DNA of 64,000 nucleotides from Diphasiastrum complanatum. Its lineage: Eukaryota; Streptophyta; Lycopodiopsida; Lycopodiales; Lycopodiaceae. The position numbers were made by a program, and so were the translations under genes. The first letter of the stretch is position 1, and every line of letters begins with the position of its first letter. Location of the stretch: positions 56,115,591 to 56,179,590 of the forward strand of contig CM055095.1 in the NCBI GenBank assembly GCA_029204225.1. Reading direction: 5' to 3'. The notes beneath the pieces are model-generated. The model saw only the letters and a program-made list of their open reading frames with translations. It was not told the origin of the DNA and made no database searches. Positions 1-9,957 of the stretch are shown piece after piece.

Positions 1-590
1 TCAAGAGCAACTTCAAATAATAGTGAAAAGAAATGACAACATTCTTGCAATGGTTGAGGCTGAGGAAGATTGATGTCTCAATCACATTCGATCAGAACTA
101 GACATGGTGCAATTTGATCTACCTCAGTACTATCAATTTTGATTGAATGGTGTAAAGATACATTATGCCATATGAAAATTTTCATTTATTCTATTTCTTA
201 GTGAATCAGTTTTAAAAAATAATCTAACTAAAACAATTTTTCTTGTGCAGGTAAGAGCAAGGCAGAAAGAGTATATAAAATACAAAGACATTGGAACATC
301 CATCGAAATTGAAGATCCATAAATTTTGAACAATGTAATTTCGTATTATGTAATATAATTTTTTGTATACTTCATTTTTGAAAATATATGAATCACTTTT
401 TCTATGATCTTTTCTATGAGTCACTTTTTCTATGAGGCTCTTTCTTTTCTATGATCTCCATTTCCATGGTGGAGGACACACTGTAATTCCACTGAATATG
501 AATTTTTGATAACAAGCTTAATTGTCTCCTACCAGAAATGCATTATCTCCATTGGAAAAATTTTGGACACTTGAACTCCAGTGACCACTA
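1..590. other. AT-rich stretch with no recognised gene
   Basis: I see no protein family, RNA gene or repeat with clear boundaries here. The short open frames have no recognisable motifs. The stretch ends where the CG-rich motif field begins. Confidence 0.5.
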
Positions 591-831
591 CAATCAGATA
601 TCGAATCGACGCGCGCCCTTGTTGAAGTGCTTTCCCAAAAAATCTAAGTGAACTTATGTCGCATGTTTGAAATGGTTGTGGCAAAGGTTCACTCATATCA
701 TCTTCTAAATTTATCCAAAAAAACCATGGTAAAGGCAAGGCAGACCAAGGCTATGAAAAACAAACATGTAGGAACACCATACTCTCACTCTGTACCCAAA
801 AAACAAGCCAGGATGGTTGAGATTGCTTTCG

Positions 832-843
832 TTTTTTTTTTTT
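832..843 (-). other. Poly(A) tract downstream of the CENH3-like copy
   Basis: A run of 12 T on the plus strand reads as 12 A on the minus strand. It starts about 67 bp beyond the stop codon of the histone-like frame. It is what a poly(A) tail captured by retroposition would look like, although a chance A-run cannot be excluded. Confidence 0.5.
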
Positions 844-910
844 CTGCATCTTGTTTAGGAGGAGAGGACAGAGCTGGTCTAAAGTACTCAGCAAATTTGT
901 CATACGTGTC

Positions 911-1300
911 TCATAGCCTGAACACAACGTTGAAATCCTTCGGCATGATGGTCACCCTCTTGGCCTGGACAACTGCAACAACACTATCTGAAAAAAATTT
1001 CACTTGGAAATCCTCATATGCGGTGTGCAGAGCTTCAATTGCCGTTACAGTCCATCTCACATCTATAGATAGACTTCTTGTTACTTGTCTGATGGATCTC
1101 TGTATGTGAGCTTTTGGAATAAGAAGATTGTTGGTCTTTTGTAGCTTCCGAATATCCTTCAGCAATGGCGGGTCTCTTGGTCTGCCCCTTGGCCTAGGAG
1201 GTGGTGGTGGTGAACGAGACGTTGGAGGTGAATTTCTCTGGCCTCCTATGATTGGGATACCTCCAGAATGGATACGTGCAGTTTGCTTAGTGTGCGCCAT
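911..1300 (-). pseudogene. CENH3: Intronless CENH3-like histone H3 variant, probable retrocopy
   Basis: A 129-codon open frame begins with the H3-type tail MAHTKQTAR and runs through a complete H3 fold. The alphaN region reads KDIRKLQKTNNLLIPKA (about residues 48-64). The alpha2 region has RWT then AYEDF and FFSDS (82-106). The histone-fold end reads AKRVTIMPKDF (113-123). The combination LLIP, RWT, ED[FY], FSDS and KDF is typical of plant CENH3 rather than canonical H3. Residues 23-45 form a proline/arginine-rich linker. Oddities: the lysine and serine at canonical positions 9 and 10 are Ile and His; the frame stops after FRL, about five residues before a normal H3 end; loop 1 is not longer than in canonical H3. 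Plant CENH3 genes normally contain introns, so the single exon plus a nearby poly(A) tract suggests a processed copy. The ATG at 1300 was chosen because it aligns with the H3 start. Family assignment is firm; function is doubtful. Confidence 0.8.
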
Positions 1301-2079
1301 TAGGATCAAATATTGGATCAACATGCTTGCAAAGAGAACCCGGACTCAAAATTCAGGTCGAGGTGTCGAACCGATACCTCTATGAGTAAGGAAGGCAAGT
1401 TGATACGTGCGCGAGTGAACACGGTAAGCAGGTCAATTGCTTTGGGTGTGCTGAACCGACACCGCATATAAGTAGAGATTGAAACAAACTTTATGCAAAA
1501 AAATTTAAGCATCGTACACCTGATTATATAGTGCCAAATCCAAAATGATTGCAGTCATGGTGGTTTGGATTATCGAGGCCCATATTCTGAGACTTGAAAA
1601 TCAAATCCTAATTAAATGTCCATCGGTCATCAAAATGATTAATCGATATGGCTAATGATGACTGTAATTATGGAAAAAGTATGGAACAAGTAAAATAATT
1701 AAACAACATTTAAATGGTCATAGACTACAATTAATTTCTGCAATTGACTAGGATATGCCATAAATATTAGACCAATTTTGATATTCATTCATCATAATTT
1801 CGAAAGATTTCAACTACCTGTTTTTCCTCCAATAGAGAATCGACACGCATACTGGATGTGTCTTCCAGTGAAGCTATTCATGCGCGCTGAACCGATATTG
1901 GACAGAATTCAAAATCATTTTTTTCTTGCAATAGCGATTCGACGTGCACAGTCCAAGGGGAAAAACTTTTTCTTCTGTTTGGAGTGCTCATCCGATATCC
2001 GAGTCTCCATATGCTCACCTAGTTGATTTGTCCCCTAGTGAAGCTATCTGAGTTGCACTGAACCTATATTGGATGACAC

Positions 2080-2160
2080 TATAAATCATCATAGCTTGCA
2101 GATTCTTCTTGGCTTTGGATTGTATGAAGAATCTACCGAAGCAAGCTTTGATGATTCATA
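2080..2160. repeat. Short foldback (hairpin)
   Basis: The left arm at 2080-2108 pairs with the right arm at 2126-2160 across a loop of about 17 bases. Both arms contain ATCATC, AGCTTGC and GATTCTTC or their complements, interrupted by one mismatch region and a 6-7 base bulge. Size and shape resemble a plant small-RNA precursor or a tiny foldback element. There is no evidence of expression. Confidence 0.45.
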
Positions 2161-3128
2161 ATGTAGTCCAATAGCGAATCCACGCGTGCAGTCCAAGTTG
2201 AAAAATATTATTCTTATAACGGACGTGCTGATCCGATATCTGAGTCGTCATACTGGAGTATCACATCAACGCGCGCCTATTTGATGTGTTTCCCGTGAAG
2301 CGGTTCTCCTTGCGCGCAAAATCGATATCGGCTTTTTCTGAATGCTCGATCTTTTGAAAGAAAAATTCATCTTTAAGGTGCTTAAATAGGGTGAGAGTCT
2401 TAAATAATTGCCCTCATAAATGATTTCAATGACGTCCCGTTTAATGTTTGTTTAATGCACAAATAATGATGTCTATTTAGTGTTTTGCAGCACAGGTTCA
2501 ATTTTAGGGTAAGGGCTAATGATGATTAGGAAAGGTTACTGATAGACTATTAAATGTATTGCAACGGAGGTACGAGTTTGTGTCACTCTGATTGGTGGAT
2601 AGATATAGGCCCCATGACTCTATTTATTTTTTGACAAATGTATGGCTGTGATCAACAGGAATAGGCTACAAATATGGGCACCACTCTCCATACTATGATT
2701 CTGTGATCTTTTATTTAGAACTCCTTTGTCATTTTGTTTTCTGTGTTTCTCCGCGATATCGAATCAACGTGTGCCTTGTCCTACAGTGCATGGTCGGATT
2801 CATTCAGGCGTGCTGAAGCGACATTAGTCTCTTTTGGCGTAATATCGGATCATCAACGCGTGCATTGCTCTAGTTTTCTCAACCAGAATAATTCAGTCGC
2901 GTTGTGAACCGATGTTGACCTCTTCCTACGGAATATCGGATCAACGCGTGCCCTATTCTAGAGTCCTCGATCAAAATAATTCAGGCGCATTGATATCAGG
3001 TTCAATATGGCTAGTTCCTCCATGTCCTCAAAAAATCAACTTCTGGATTTTTTGAATGCCAGTGACATTCCATTAAAGAAATTAAAGTATCTTTCTAGTA
3101 TTTTTTTTGCGCCTTTCAATATCGATAG

Positions 3129-4040
3129 CTAGTTTATGAGACTCGTTGTAATTTACTTTCTCTTCTTGATGATTTTTCTCAGATTATTAGTACTCCTGTT
3201 CAGGATATAGATAGTTTTTGTTTTGTTCATTTTCAGGACCTTGTGCATTCCCAAACATCCTCTAAGCATAAACATAATAGAAAGTATGCTAATTTGTATG
3301 ATTATTTCAAAAAATATATATATTGTGGTATCCACAAAAGAATATGTCGTCTTCTAATCAAAGGTATGGCGTTTGTGTTTCACATATCTGCTGAAATTTT
3401 AGATGATGAGTTTGTTGGATCTTCTACTATTTCCATGATTGAAACATTTGCATCTGCTCTTGTTGATGTAGATCAAGTAGATACTAATATAGGTGTTGAA
3501 GCTGAAACATCTATGGTTTCAGATTATCAGAAAACTCTCCCTCGTTCTATAATCCTCTCTGACTCTCTTCCATTTACATCTCCAATTAATCAATTAACTC
3601 TAGTCGATATTCCTGTATATTTTATAAATAATGACATGTATATTTCTTTTAATGATATAGAAGATGTTTTGAATTTGAGAGAGGATGAAATCCTCTCAAA
3701 TTTTGCACAAAATTTATCAGAATTTTCTGACATTGTTGATTACACATACAATGACCTTGAAAGTGAGATAGATTATGATAAAGATGGCAATTGGAAATCT
3801 GGCAATGAGGCATTGGAGGCCATATTTGAAAAATTGAAAGCCTACGAAAAAAGTTTGCCTACAGAGGAGGAATTTTTGGAGTTTCAAAAAAAATGTCCCC
3901 CAAGGACTCGGTATATCCCCTCGGAAAATGTAGAGTCCATTGGAGGACATGACATTAGCAGAACAAATGTCGTTGAATACGATGATTATGATCTGGTAAG
4001 TAGATATTATATTGTTATTGATATTGTTCAGTTCTCTTAA
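3129..4040 (+). CDS. Unrecognised open reading frame, possibly an exon
   Basis: The frame is open from just after the TAG at 3126-3128 to the TAA at 4038-4040, about 300 codons, acidic in the second half (DLESEIDYDKDGN near 3757-3795). No ATG opens it; an internal exon is likely. A good splice donor (CTG|GTAAGT) lies at 3995/3996, so the last 14 codons may be intronic. I recognise no domain, signal peptide or membrane segment. Codon content is AT-rich like its surroundings. A second open block follows at 4125-4483 and may belong to the same gene, but the phases of the best donor and acceptor do not match, which suggests decay. It could be a remnant of a transposon accessory protein. Confidence 0.35.
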   Translation, partial: LVYETRCNLLSLLDDFSQIISTPVQDIDSFCFVHFQDLVHSQTSSKHKHNRKYANLYDYFKKYIYCGIHKRICRLLIKGMAFVFHISAEILDDEFVGSSTISMIETFASALVDVDQVDTNIGVEAETSMVSDYQKTLPRSIILSDSLPFTSPINQLTLVDIPVYFINNDMYISFNDIEDVLNLREDEILSNFAQNLSEFSDIVDYTYNDLESEIDYDKDGNWKSGNEALEAIFEKLKAYEKSLPTEEEFLEFQKKCPPRTRYIPSENVESIGGHDISRTNVVEYDDYDLVSRYYIVIDIVQFS

Positions 4041-4124
4041 TTCAAACACTGTGTTGAAGTTTGAGTTTGCAGTGTTATGTATCATTCTAAATTTAATTTT
4101 CTTTACTCCTTGCTATTGAAATAG

Positions 4125-4542
4125 ATGCCTTTGGTATGAGACATGGAGGCGTCCGAGGTTTATCAGCCGGGAGAGAGGATGTGTCTCTATCTCATTATTT
4201 AAAAAACTTTCAAAATAATGAGATTTGTATATATCATTTATCTTTTAATCCATATGCTACCACCGTCATTATGGCCATCAAGTCATTATCAGTTTGTTTA
4301 GGAGGCCATACGTATGTCAGAGGAACATATAAAATAATCTTTGTCAAAAGGGATTTGGCAATTAAGATATTGGGTTATACTCCCAATGAGACTACAAAAA
4401 GATCATCTGGAATGGCCCTTTATTCGGGTTATATTGATATGAGCAAAAGGAAAAATTTAGAATTTTTGGATCCATATGAATAGATATTATTCATGACAAT
4501 ACCATCCATCTGAATCTTGAAGAGGATGATGATGAAAATTAA
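4125..4542 (+). pseudogene. Downstream open block of the same unrecognised gene
   Basis: An acceptor-like AG at 4123-4124 precedes a 117-codon open block (GMRHGGVRGLSAGRED onward) ending at a TAG at 4481-4483. Shifting one base lets the reading continue into an acidic tail (EEDDDEN, stop at 4540-4542), so a small indel may have truncated the original end. No family is recognised. Its position 130 bp after the donor at 3995 fits a short plant intron, but the exon phase differs by two, so an intact joined product is unlikely. Confidence 0.3.
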
Positions 4543-4571
4543 ACAATTTTCTGTAATAGATTATTGATATA

Positions 4572-5286
4572 TTACAAAGATCTCTCTTTTGTTATGAATT
4601 TGAATGCCTTTCGAAAAATCGTAACATTTGGCGAGTTTTTAGCTTGATATCTAAATTGTGCTCTTTTGTAAAACCACTGAAAAAGTTGAACTAAATATTT
4701 ATGTTTTGAATTGTGTCCTCCATTATTTGTAGCTCTATGAAATGCTCCTCTTGCTTGCCAATGAGATTTTTCCATGCCTTGTGATGACTAGATACTTAAG
4801 CTCTCATATTCCTTAGCAAAATAAGTTGCATGATGAAGAAAGATGTGCTGCAAACAAGAGTTTTGATAAGTTACATCAGTAGAAAAAAATATAAGCATGA
4901 ATGAGATAAGTACCAGATAATTAAATAGATTAGTACCATGTCACATGTGTAACATTGTCTTTTCCCCAACAATCATGTACATATTTTACAAATGTGGTGC
5001 AATAATTTTGCAAAGTCCTCATATCTTTAGATGATAGGTTTTCTTTCCTAATAACACCTATGAGTTTGTCTAAGTTGTTCCACACTTGTCCCTTTTTCAC
5101 TCAATTACTTACTTTTAGTGTTCGTGTTGCTTGAACAATTTCTTTTCGAATTTCGTATCTGACATTAGATTCTTTGCATGTGTGATTGAATAAGAATCTT
5201 CTTGCTTTAGCACCTCCAATTGATGGCGTATTAGGAACGTTTCCTTTTTTTTCCGGAGAGTCTGTCACTTTTTTCAATAGTGACAT
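4572..5286 (-). pseudogene. Decayed transposon-like protein, C-terminal part with one intron
   Basis: Reading the minus strand, the block from 5286 contains NHTCKESNVRYEIRKEI, a TAA near 5103, then NLDKLIGVIRKENLSSKD and KYVHDCWGKDNVTH. A GT donor then allows a phase-0 junction to an acceptor (TTTGCAG) near 4855, continuing as HIFLHHATYFAKEYESLS, a stop, and EKSHWQARGAFHRATNNGG to 4572. The pattern 'VT..H...H...YF.K.ESLS..GMEKSH...R.AF.R.TN.GG' resembles the tail of uncharacterised transposase-like proteins in eukaryotic genomes. That resemblance is from general pattern only; I cannot name the superfamily. At least two in-frame stops show it is dead. Confidence 0.35.
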
Positions 5287-5363
5287 TCCCGTTATGTAGT
5301 CCTGCCCGCCTTAATGCTACTTGTACACATTTGTCTTATGGTAGATTGTTGCAACCTTTTCTT

Positions 5364-5598
5364 AGGAGATAATAGGAGTGTTTGACACTCTCCTTGCTAT
5401 AGCTAGGCATTTCCAACTTCCAAATTTTTATCTTCTGGCACTTTTGTGATAGGAGATAATAGGAAAGTTTAACACTCCTTGCTATAGCTAAGGGTTTCCA
5501 ACTTTCAAGTTTTAATATTTTGTCACTTTTAGTATAGGAGATAATAGGAAAGTTTAACACTCTCCTTGCTATAGCTAGGCATTTCCAACTTCCAAAAG
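5364..5598. repeat. 85-87 bp tandem repeat, about 2.7 copies
   Basis: Copies start at 5364, 5451 and 5536 with AGGAGATAATAGGA. Each contains CTCCTTGCTATAGCTA and ATTTCCAACTTYCAA or close variants. The third copy is partial. No coding content is apparent and there is no CRISPR-like spacer diversity. Confidence 0.85.
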
Positions 5599-5599
5599 T

Positions 5600-6450
5600 T
5601 TATTAGTCATTGCATATGTTTTAAAATACCTTACTTTTTTGCAATTTTATATGCCTTTAAATACACTTTGAGGTGTCAAAATTGAACTTAAAAGATACTG
5701 TGTAGTTTGCATTATCACATTTCCAATTTTGCATTTAATGTTCTTGTTGCCATCTAGTGCTTTTGCTTATGGTCCCTTCAAAGATAAAGGTACGTTGTAG
5801 ACATAAGTGCATGTTTTAAAATGCACATACCACTTTTAGTTTCTATAAGAGACAAAACCACTTAGACTACACAATGAATGTACCATGAAGGTGCATTCAA
5901 GGAAACAAGGAATCAAGCACTAGACTTTCACACCTATCAAGATGTGATGGTCATTAATTTAACCACATCCTCCATGTTGCCTACAATATGAAACTCATAA
6001 AACCTCTCAAAGAGAATGGATAAATTTAAAATACCATTCAACATAACATGGGGAATTGCAAGAATGAATGCTTATGGCGGTTTCACACCATCAACACCCA
6101 CCATTGAGCTTATTTCTCTTACCACCCCTTTTTAAGCCTTGGCAAGCGATTGGATCGGCAAAAAGGTCAATCCACTTCTAGAATTGGATGACAAGCTACG
6201 ATCTAAGTGGCCCATTTGAATTCTTGGAATCTTAATTGATCCATTTATCTTGAGTTGTCCTTAACAACACAACATGTCGCGCAATTTACTCGAGCACAAG
6301 AAATCACATTCACTTGTTATTATGTGGCAAAAGATGCCTTCCCATGTGGTGTGTACATGGTGTCAACTCAAACTAAGTGTGAAATTGGGAGTCCTTTTTT
6401 CTTATGCACCAATATCATGCATTCATTCTAAATAAGGGATTTGTGGGCAC
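5600..6450. other. Intergenic stretch, no gene recognised
   Basis: AT-rich single-copy-looking DNA between the tandem repeat and the LTR element. It continues in sequence at 11722, on the far side of the insertion. Confidence 0.5.
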
Positions 6451-6455
6451 CCCTC

Positions 6456-7376
6456 TGTTGCGCCGGCTCCTCAAAGGGCGCTGGGACTTGAGCGGTTTCC
6501 CCAACACGCGCTTAAGTCTAACATTCATCCATCATGCACTTACGTAAAAGCCAACTCAGAATCGTAACAAGCTTAACCATTCAGACTTAAGAAAACTGGA
6601 ATCCCAACCAACCCGAAAGCCAACTCAGAATCCGTCCCCAAAAGGTAACCAAAGGCAAAGACAAGCCACACATGAAACCCAAGGCATAGTGGTTGCCAAA
6701 CTGACCAATTGGCATAGCGGCAAGCCCCATGTCGATGACAGGGACCCTTAGGCGCCAGCGACGCAAAAAGGTTGTAGTAAGGGTCCTTCCACTTGGACCA
6801 GTCCCGGAGGCGAAACCGAAATGGTAATCATCCCCAAGGATCAACTTTATTAGATTTGGAAGAGGATACATTCATACATAGACTGACCGGTCTCGGGGCC
6901 ACCAACACGTGCTGGGCATTGTGCCTGGCTCGTGCTGGTAGAGGGAGCTGAGACCTGGCGACTGGATTCCTGGCGCTGGTTGAGCTGCCCAAGTTTATGT
7001 CTGCCGGACTCCCCCTATAGTTCTGCTGTGATTCGGCGCACCCCCTCTGGTTTGAAACATAGTGCTTTCTGGTAAAGTACGCTTTTTAGGACTTAGTTTT
7101 TTATTTTGCTGATTAAGCCTGGCAAGCCTGGCAGAATCAGTCTGGCTCCCGGACATGGGTCCCGGGAGCCGTCCCGGTGGCCGAATCAACCTGCTTTCCT
7201 GACTAGGCCATGACTCGAGCTCCAGAGCTAGCTCATGACTTTGTGACTACTTGACTGGCTCACCACAGGTCGGAGGCTCAGTCCTTGACATTCTAACTTG
7301 CTCTGGGACCTTAGGGAGTGTCACCCCTTTGAGTCTTACAGGGCACGCTGGGTGCACCCAAGTCAGCTTTACAACA
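6456..7376 (-). repeat. 3' LTR of the Gag-only element
   Basis: Direct repeat of 10791-11716, TG...CA ended, 921 bp. It lacks the 5 bp GGGGC-type insertion present near 11232 in the other copy. Confidence 0.93.
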
Positions 7377-7390
7377 TCCTCCCCTCGTTT
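7377..7390 (-). promoter_or_regulatory. Polypurine tract of the Gag-only element
   Basis: On the minus strand the purine run ACGAGGGGAGGA directly precedes the 3' LTR. This is the expected primer site for plus-strand DNA synthesis. Confidence 0.8.
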
Positions 7391-7438
7391 GAAAAAGCTG
7401 ATGTCCTCATCAGGGCCAAACTAGAACCTAAGACTCAT

Positions 7439-7506
7439 GGCACGGGCTTAATTCACCGGCCAGACTTTAGTCACATATACAAGGGCACGGGCTTGATTCA
7501 CCGGCC
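7439..7506. repeat. Short duplicated motif near the 3' LTR
   Basis: GGCACGGGCTTRATTCACCGGCC occurs at about 7439 and again at about 7482, separated by 20 bp. It lies in the 3' untranslated part of the Gag-only element. Confidence 0.7.
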
Positions 7507-7743
7507 AAAGGAAACCAACTGTAAAGCAGAGTACTGATATTGTGTTTTACACCCAGCACAGGAAAAGTGTGGATCTAGTTCACTTACGTAAAACCTGTGT
7601 GAAGCTGTTGCACGTAGACATCAAACTGAAGCTCACTCCTCAATGAGAATTGCGGCTTACTTTATTAGCATGAAAGAAAAAGGTACTCACGGCTCCCTTA
7701 AGCCTCAGATATGTCGTTGTCGTCGCACATCTGGATGAGTCCC

Positions 7744-9957
7744 CTAGGACTCTAGATATTTTGTTTGGTCGTCCAGGTTGAGCTCCTTGAGCTCTGCATC
7801 GGCACTTAGATTCACCTTTGACGTAGAAACTGCAGGCAATGTTGGCTCCATTTGACCTCGCGTCAGCTGGTTTGTCACTGTTGGATGTCTTTCATTAAAA
7901 AGGTGAGTTTTCGCTTGGTCACACAAGGTGAGCTCTTTGAGCTCTGCATCGGCACTTGAATTCACCTTTGATGTAGAGACTATAGGCAATTTTGGCTCCA
8001 TTTGTTCCCGTGTCAGCTGGTCTGTCACTGTTGGTTGTCCTTCGTTAAATAGGTGAATGAGATTGGGAGGAATGGTTGGCTCAGGTTCATTTGTGTCGTT
8101 CTTTTCTAGTTGGTCCCCTAGCACAGCTCTGACGACACAAGGTCTCCTGCCATTATATAATAACACAAGGTTAACCCCTTTTGCCAAGAAGGCCACCACA
8201 TGTTCGTTAAACCAACTTAATCCCAAAATAGCGTCGAAGGCATCCATCTTCAAGATTGTGAACGTTAGTCGATTCTTCCAGGCTCCCAGAGAGATTGGTA
8301 AGTTGGTTGCCAATCTACAAGTGGTCATTGTACCTTTCGCGGTCTCCACACAAATAGGAGTCACATTTTCTTCACATTGGATGTCCAATTCTCCTGTCAG
8401 TTTTTCTGACAAGTAGTTATGTGACGCCCCCAGGTCTACCATGAAGTAAATGATCCTGCCTTGAATACAGCCTTTCAGGTACAATAACTTGGATCTCCTC
8501 GCAGGAGTCGCCATAAGATGTTCACGATAAGCTGCAAGTGCCCCTATCTGTTGCAAGGCATTCAGGTCAGACTCCGTCAAATCCGTTTCTGGGTCCTCTT
8601 CATCGTCTTGTTCACCATCTTCTTGATCAAATGCCTCTCTCTCCATCCTATCAAATCCTTCAATGGCAGCCATGATTTGCTTATTCAATGGTTTGGGGGA
8701 TGATCTCCAAGAGTGACCTTGCTGATGACAGTTGAAGCAACGCATGGAACTGCCCACTGTTGGTGAGCTGTTGCTGTGACTAGTCGAAGGTCCAACATTG
8801 TTTCTTCTCTGGAACATGTTCCCTCCATTGTTGCCTTGGTTGCCAAACCCTGTTTTTGTTGGGAATTTATTCACGCTAATCGAGGCTTGGTTGCCATTTG
8901 GAGCTGAGTCCCCCCTTGAAAAGAAGCTCGGACTCGGTCTGGATCCACTAAATACTCTTCTTGAGGTTGCGGGAGCAGCTGGTGCCAATGTGCTCTCATA
9001 ATCACAAACCATTTCAGCCGCTCGAATAGTTGAATTGAAATCATGGGGCATGTAGCTGTCTATCGCACGTCGGGTCCAGGATTGCATTCCAGACAATAGG
9101 TAATGAGTTTTGTCCGCCTCGGACATATCTTCAATAACCCATACACTCTCTCTGAATCTATTGAGGTACTCTCGCAATGACCCTTTCTGTTTGAGCCCCG
9201 ATAATTCTGTCCTCAATCTCATGTGTGAATCCTTCGGTATGAACTCCTCTCGTAACACGGCTTTGAATGCGTCCCATGTTTGAAAATGCATTCCTGCCAT
9301 CCGGTACCAATTTGTAGTGTAGCCCTCAAAATATGCTAATGCCAAGTCAGTTCTTTCTTCCTCAGGAGTGTTCATTAGACGGAAGTAATGGTCCATGTGA
9401 AACAACCAATCTTCCACAACTCGAATGTCACGCTCTCCTTTGAAAGTAGGTGGTGCTTTCACTTTGGCAGTCTTTCTTGGGCCCTCCGTGGTTCGCGCTC
9501 GTGGTTCTCTTGGTATCTGTGGAGGAGGCGCCACTGCATTCTCCCTAGTTGCTTCCAACTCTTCAAACCTGGCTTCGAGCTGTGTTAGCCCGTCTCTCAT
9601 TTCTCTAGCAAGGTTAATTTGGGTAAGATTCATGGCTCGCAAGGATGTTTGCCATTCTTTCCTTTCGGTTTCTCTATCCTTCTTCACCTCGCTAAGCATA
9701 GCCGTCATTGCGCTTGATAAGTATTGCTGCATCTTCACTTCAAAGAGGTCCTGTTGTGCCTCTGGCAAGGGTTCATCTCTTGGTGTAGGTTCAGAAGGGC
9801 CACCCATCTCTTCATGGAGGGGCGCCACTGTGGAGTGCATACGCTCTTTCTTTCTCGACTTGGACCTGGTGCCATCTCGATGCATGCGAGAGCTGTATTC
9901 TCGAGTCAGCTCTTCTCCGTCCGTCAGTGCTCGTAACTCTTCAAGATGGTCCTCCAT
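7744..9957 (-). CDS. gag: Gag plus degenerate retroviral-type protease (Ty3/Gypsy style)
   Basis: The 737-codon ORF is uninterrupted. About residues 60-160 form a charged, coiled-coil-like N-terminal region. Residues 165-330 form a retrotransposon Gag core (VEDWLFHMDHYFRL, LREEFIPKDSHMRLRTEL, LREYLNRF). A zinc knuckle follows near 404-417 (CFNCHQQGHSWRS), in which the last Cys of C-X2-C-X4-H-X4-C is Ser. The protease domain (about 480-600) has MVDLGASHNYLSE and ILGLSWF; the catalytic D-S-G is D-L-G. The C-terminus carries a 50-residue tandem duplication (plus-strand period 150 bp at about 7760-8056). Gag would build the particle and package element RNA, but the two altered key residues argue against independent function. 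No pol domain follows. It ends about 370 bp before the 3' LTR. The ATG at 9957 opens the longest frame. Confidence 0.9.
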   Translation of the reverse strand: MEDHLEELRALTDGEELTREYSSRMHRDGTRSKSRKKERMHSTVAPLHEEMGGPSEPTPRDEPLPEAQQDLFEVKMQQYLSSAMTAMLSEVKKDRETERKEWQTSLRAMNLTQINLAREMRDGLTQLEARFEELEATRENAVAPPPQIPREPRARTTEGPRKTAKVKAPPTFKGERDIRVVEDWLFHMDHYFRLMNTPEEERTDLALAYFEGYTTNWYRMAGMHFQTWDAFKAVLREEFIPKDSHMRLRTELSGLKQKGSLREYLNRFRESVWVIEDMSEADKTHYLLSGMQSWTRRAIDSYMPHDFNSTIRAAEMVCDYESTLAPAAPATSRRVFSGSRPSPSFFSRGDSAPNGNQASISVNKFPTKTGFGNQGNNGGNMFQRRNNVGPSTSHSNSSPTVGSSMRCFNCHQQGHSWRSSPKPLNKQIMAAIEGFDRMEREAFDQEDGEQDDEEDPETDLTESDLNALQQIGALAAYREHLMATPARRSKLLYLKGCIQGRIIYFMVDLGASHNYLSEKLTGELDIQCEENVTPICVETAKGTMTTCRLATNLPISLGAWKNRLTFTILKMDAFDAILGLSWFNEHVVAFLAKGVNLVLLYNGRRPCVVRAVLGDQLEKNDTNEPEPTIPPNLIHLFNEGQPTVTDQLTREQMEPKLPIVSTSKVNSSADAELKELTLCDQAKTHLFNERHPTVTNQLTRGQMEPTLPAVSTSKVNLSADAELKELNLDDQTKYLES

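Larger units (their letters stand above)
596..3000. repeat. Field of degenerate CG-rich inverted motifs
   Basis: Two related motifs alternate through this stretch. One resembles ATATCGGATCAACGCGTGC (near 596, 1831, 1928, 2164, 2254, 2752, 2841, 2931). The other resembles GCGCGCTGAACCGATATTGG (near 1355, 1435, 1882, 2050, 2310, 2803, 2900, 2983). The second is approximately the reverse complement of the first, so successive motifs form inverted pairs about 50-80 bp apart, for example 1831-1905 and 2931-3003. The motifs are CG-rich against an AT-rich background. The CENH3-like copy lies inside the field. Its origin is unknown: a decayed foldback element or an old satellite are both possible. 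Confidence 0.55.

Noticed and set aside
648-1109. 153-codon plus-strand frame over the histone copy
   Set aside because: It is antisense to the CENH3-like frame, which has a clear family match; the plus-strand product has none.
5364-5598. Possible CRISPR-like array
   Set aside because: The 85-87 bp units are tandem with no unique spacers, and the genome is clearly plant.
8057-9588. Several plus-strand open frames opposite the Gag ORF (60-195 codons)
   Set aside because: They are antisense shadows of the uninterrupted minus-strand Gag/protease frame and show no protein motifs.
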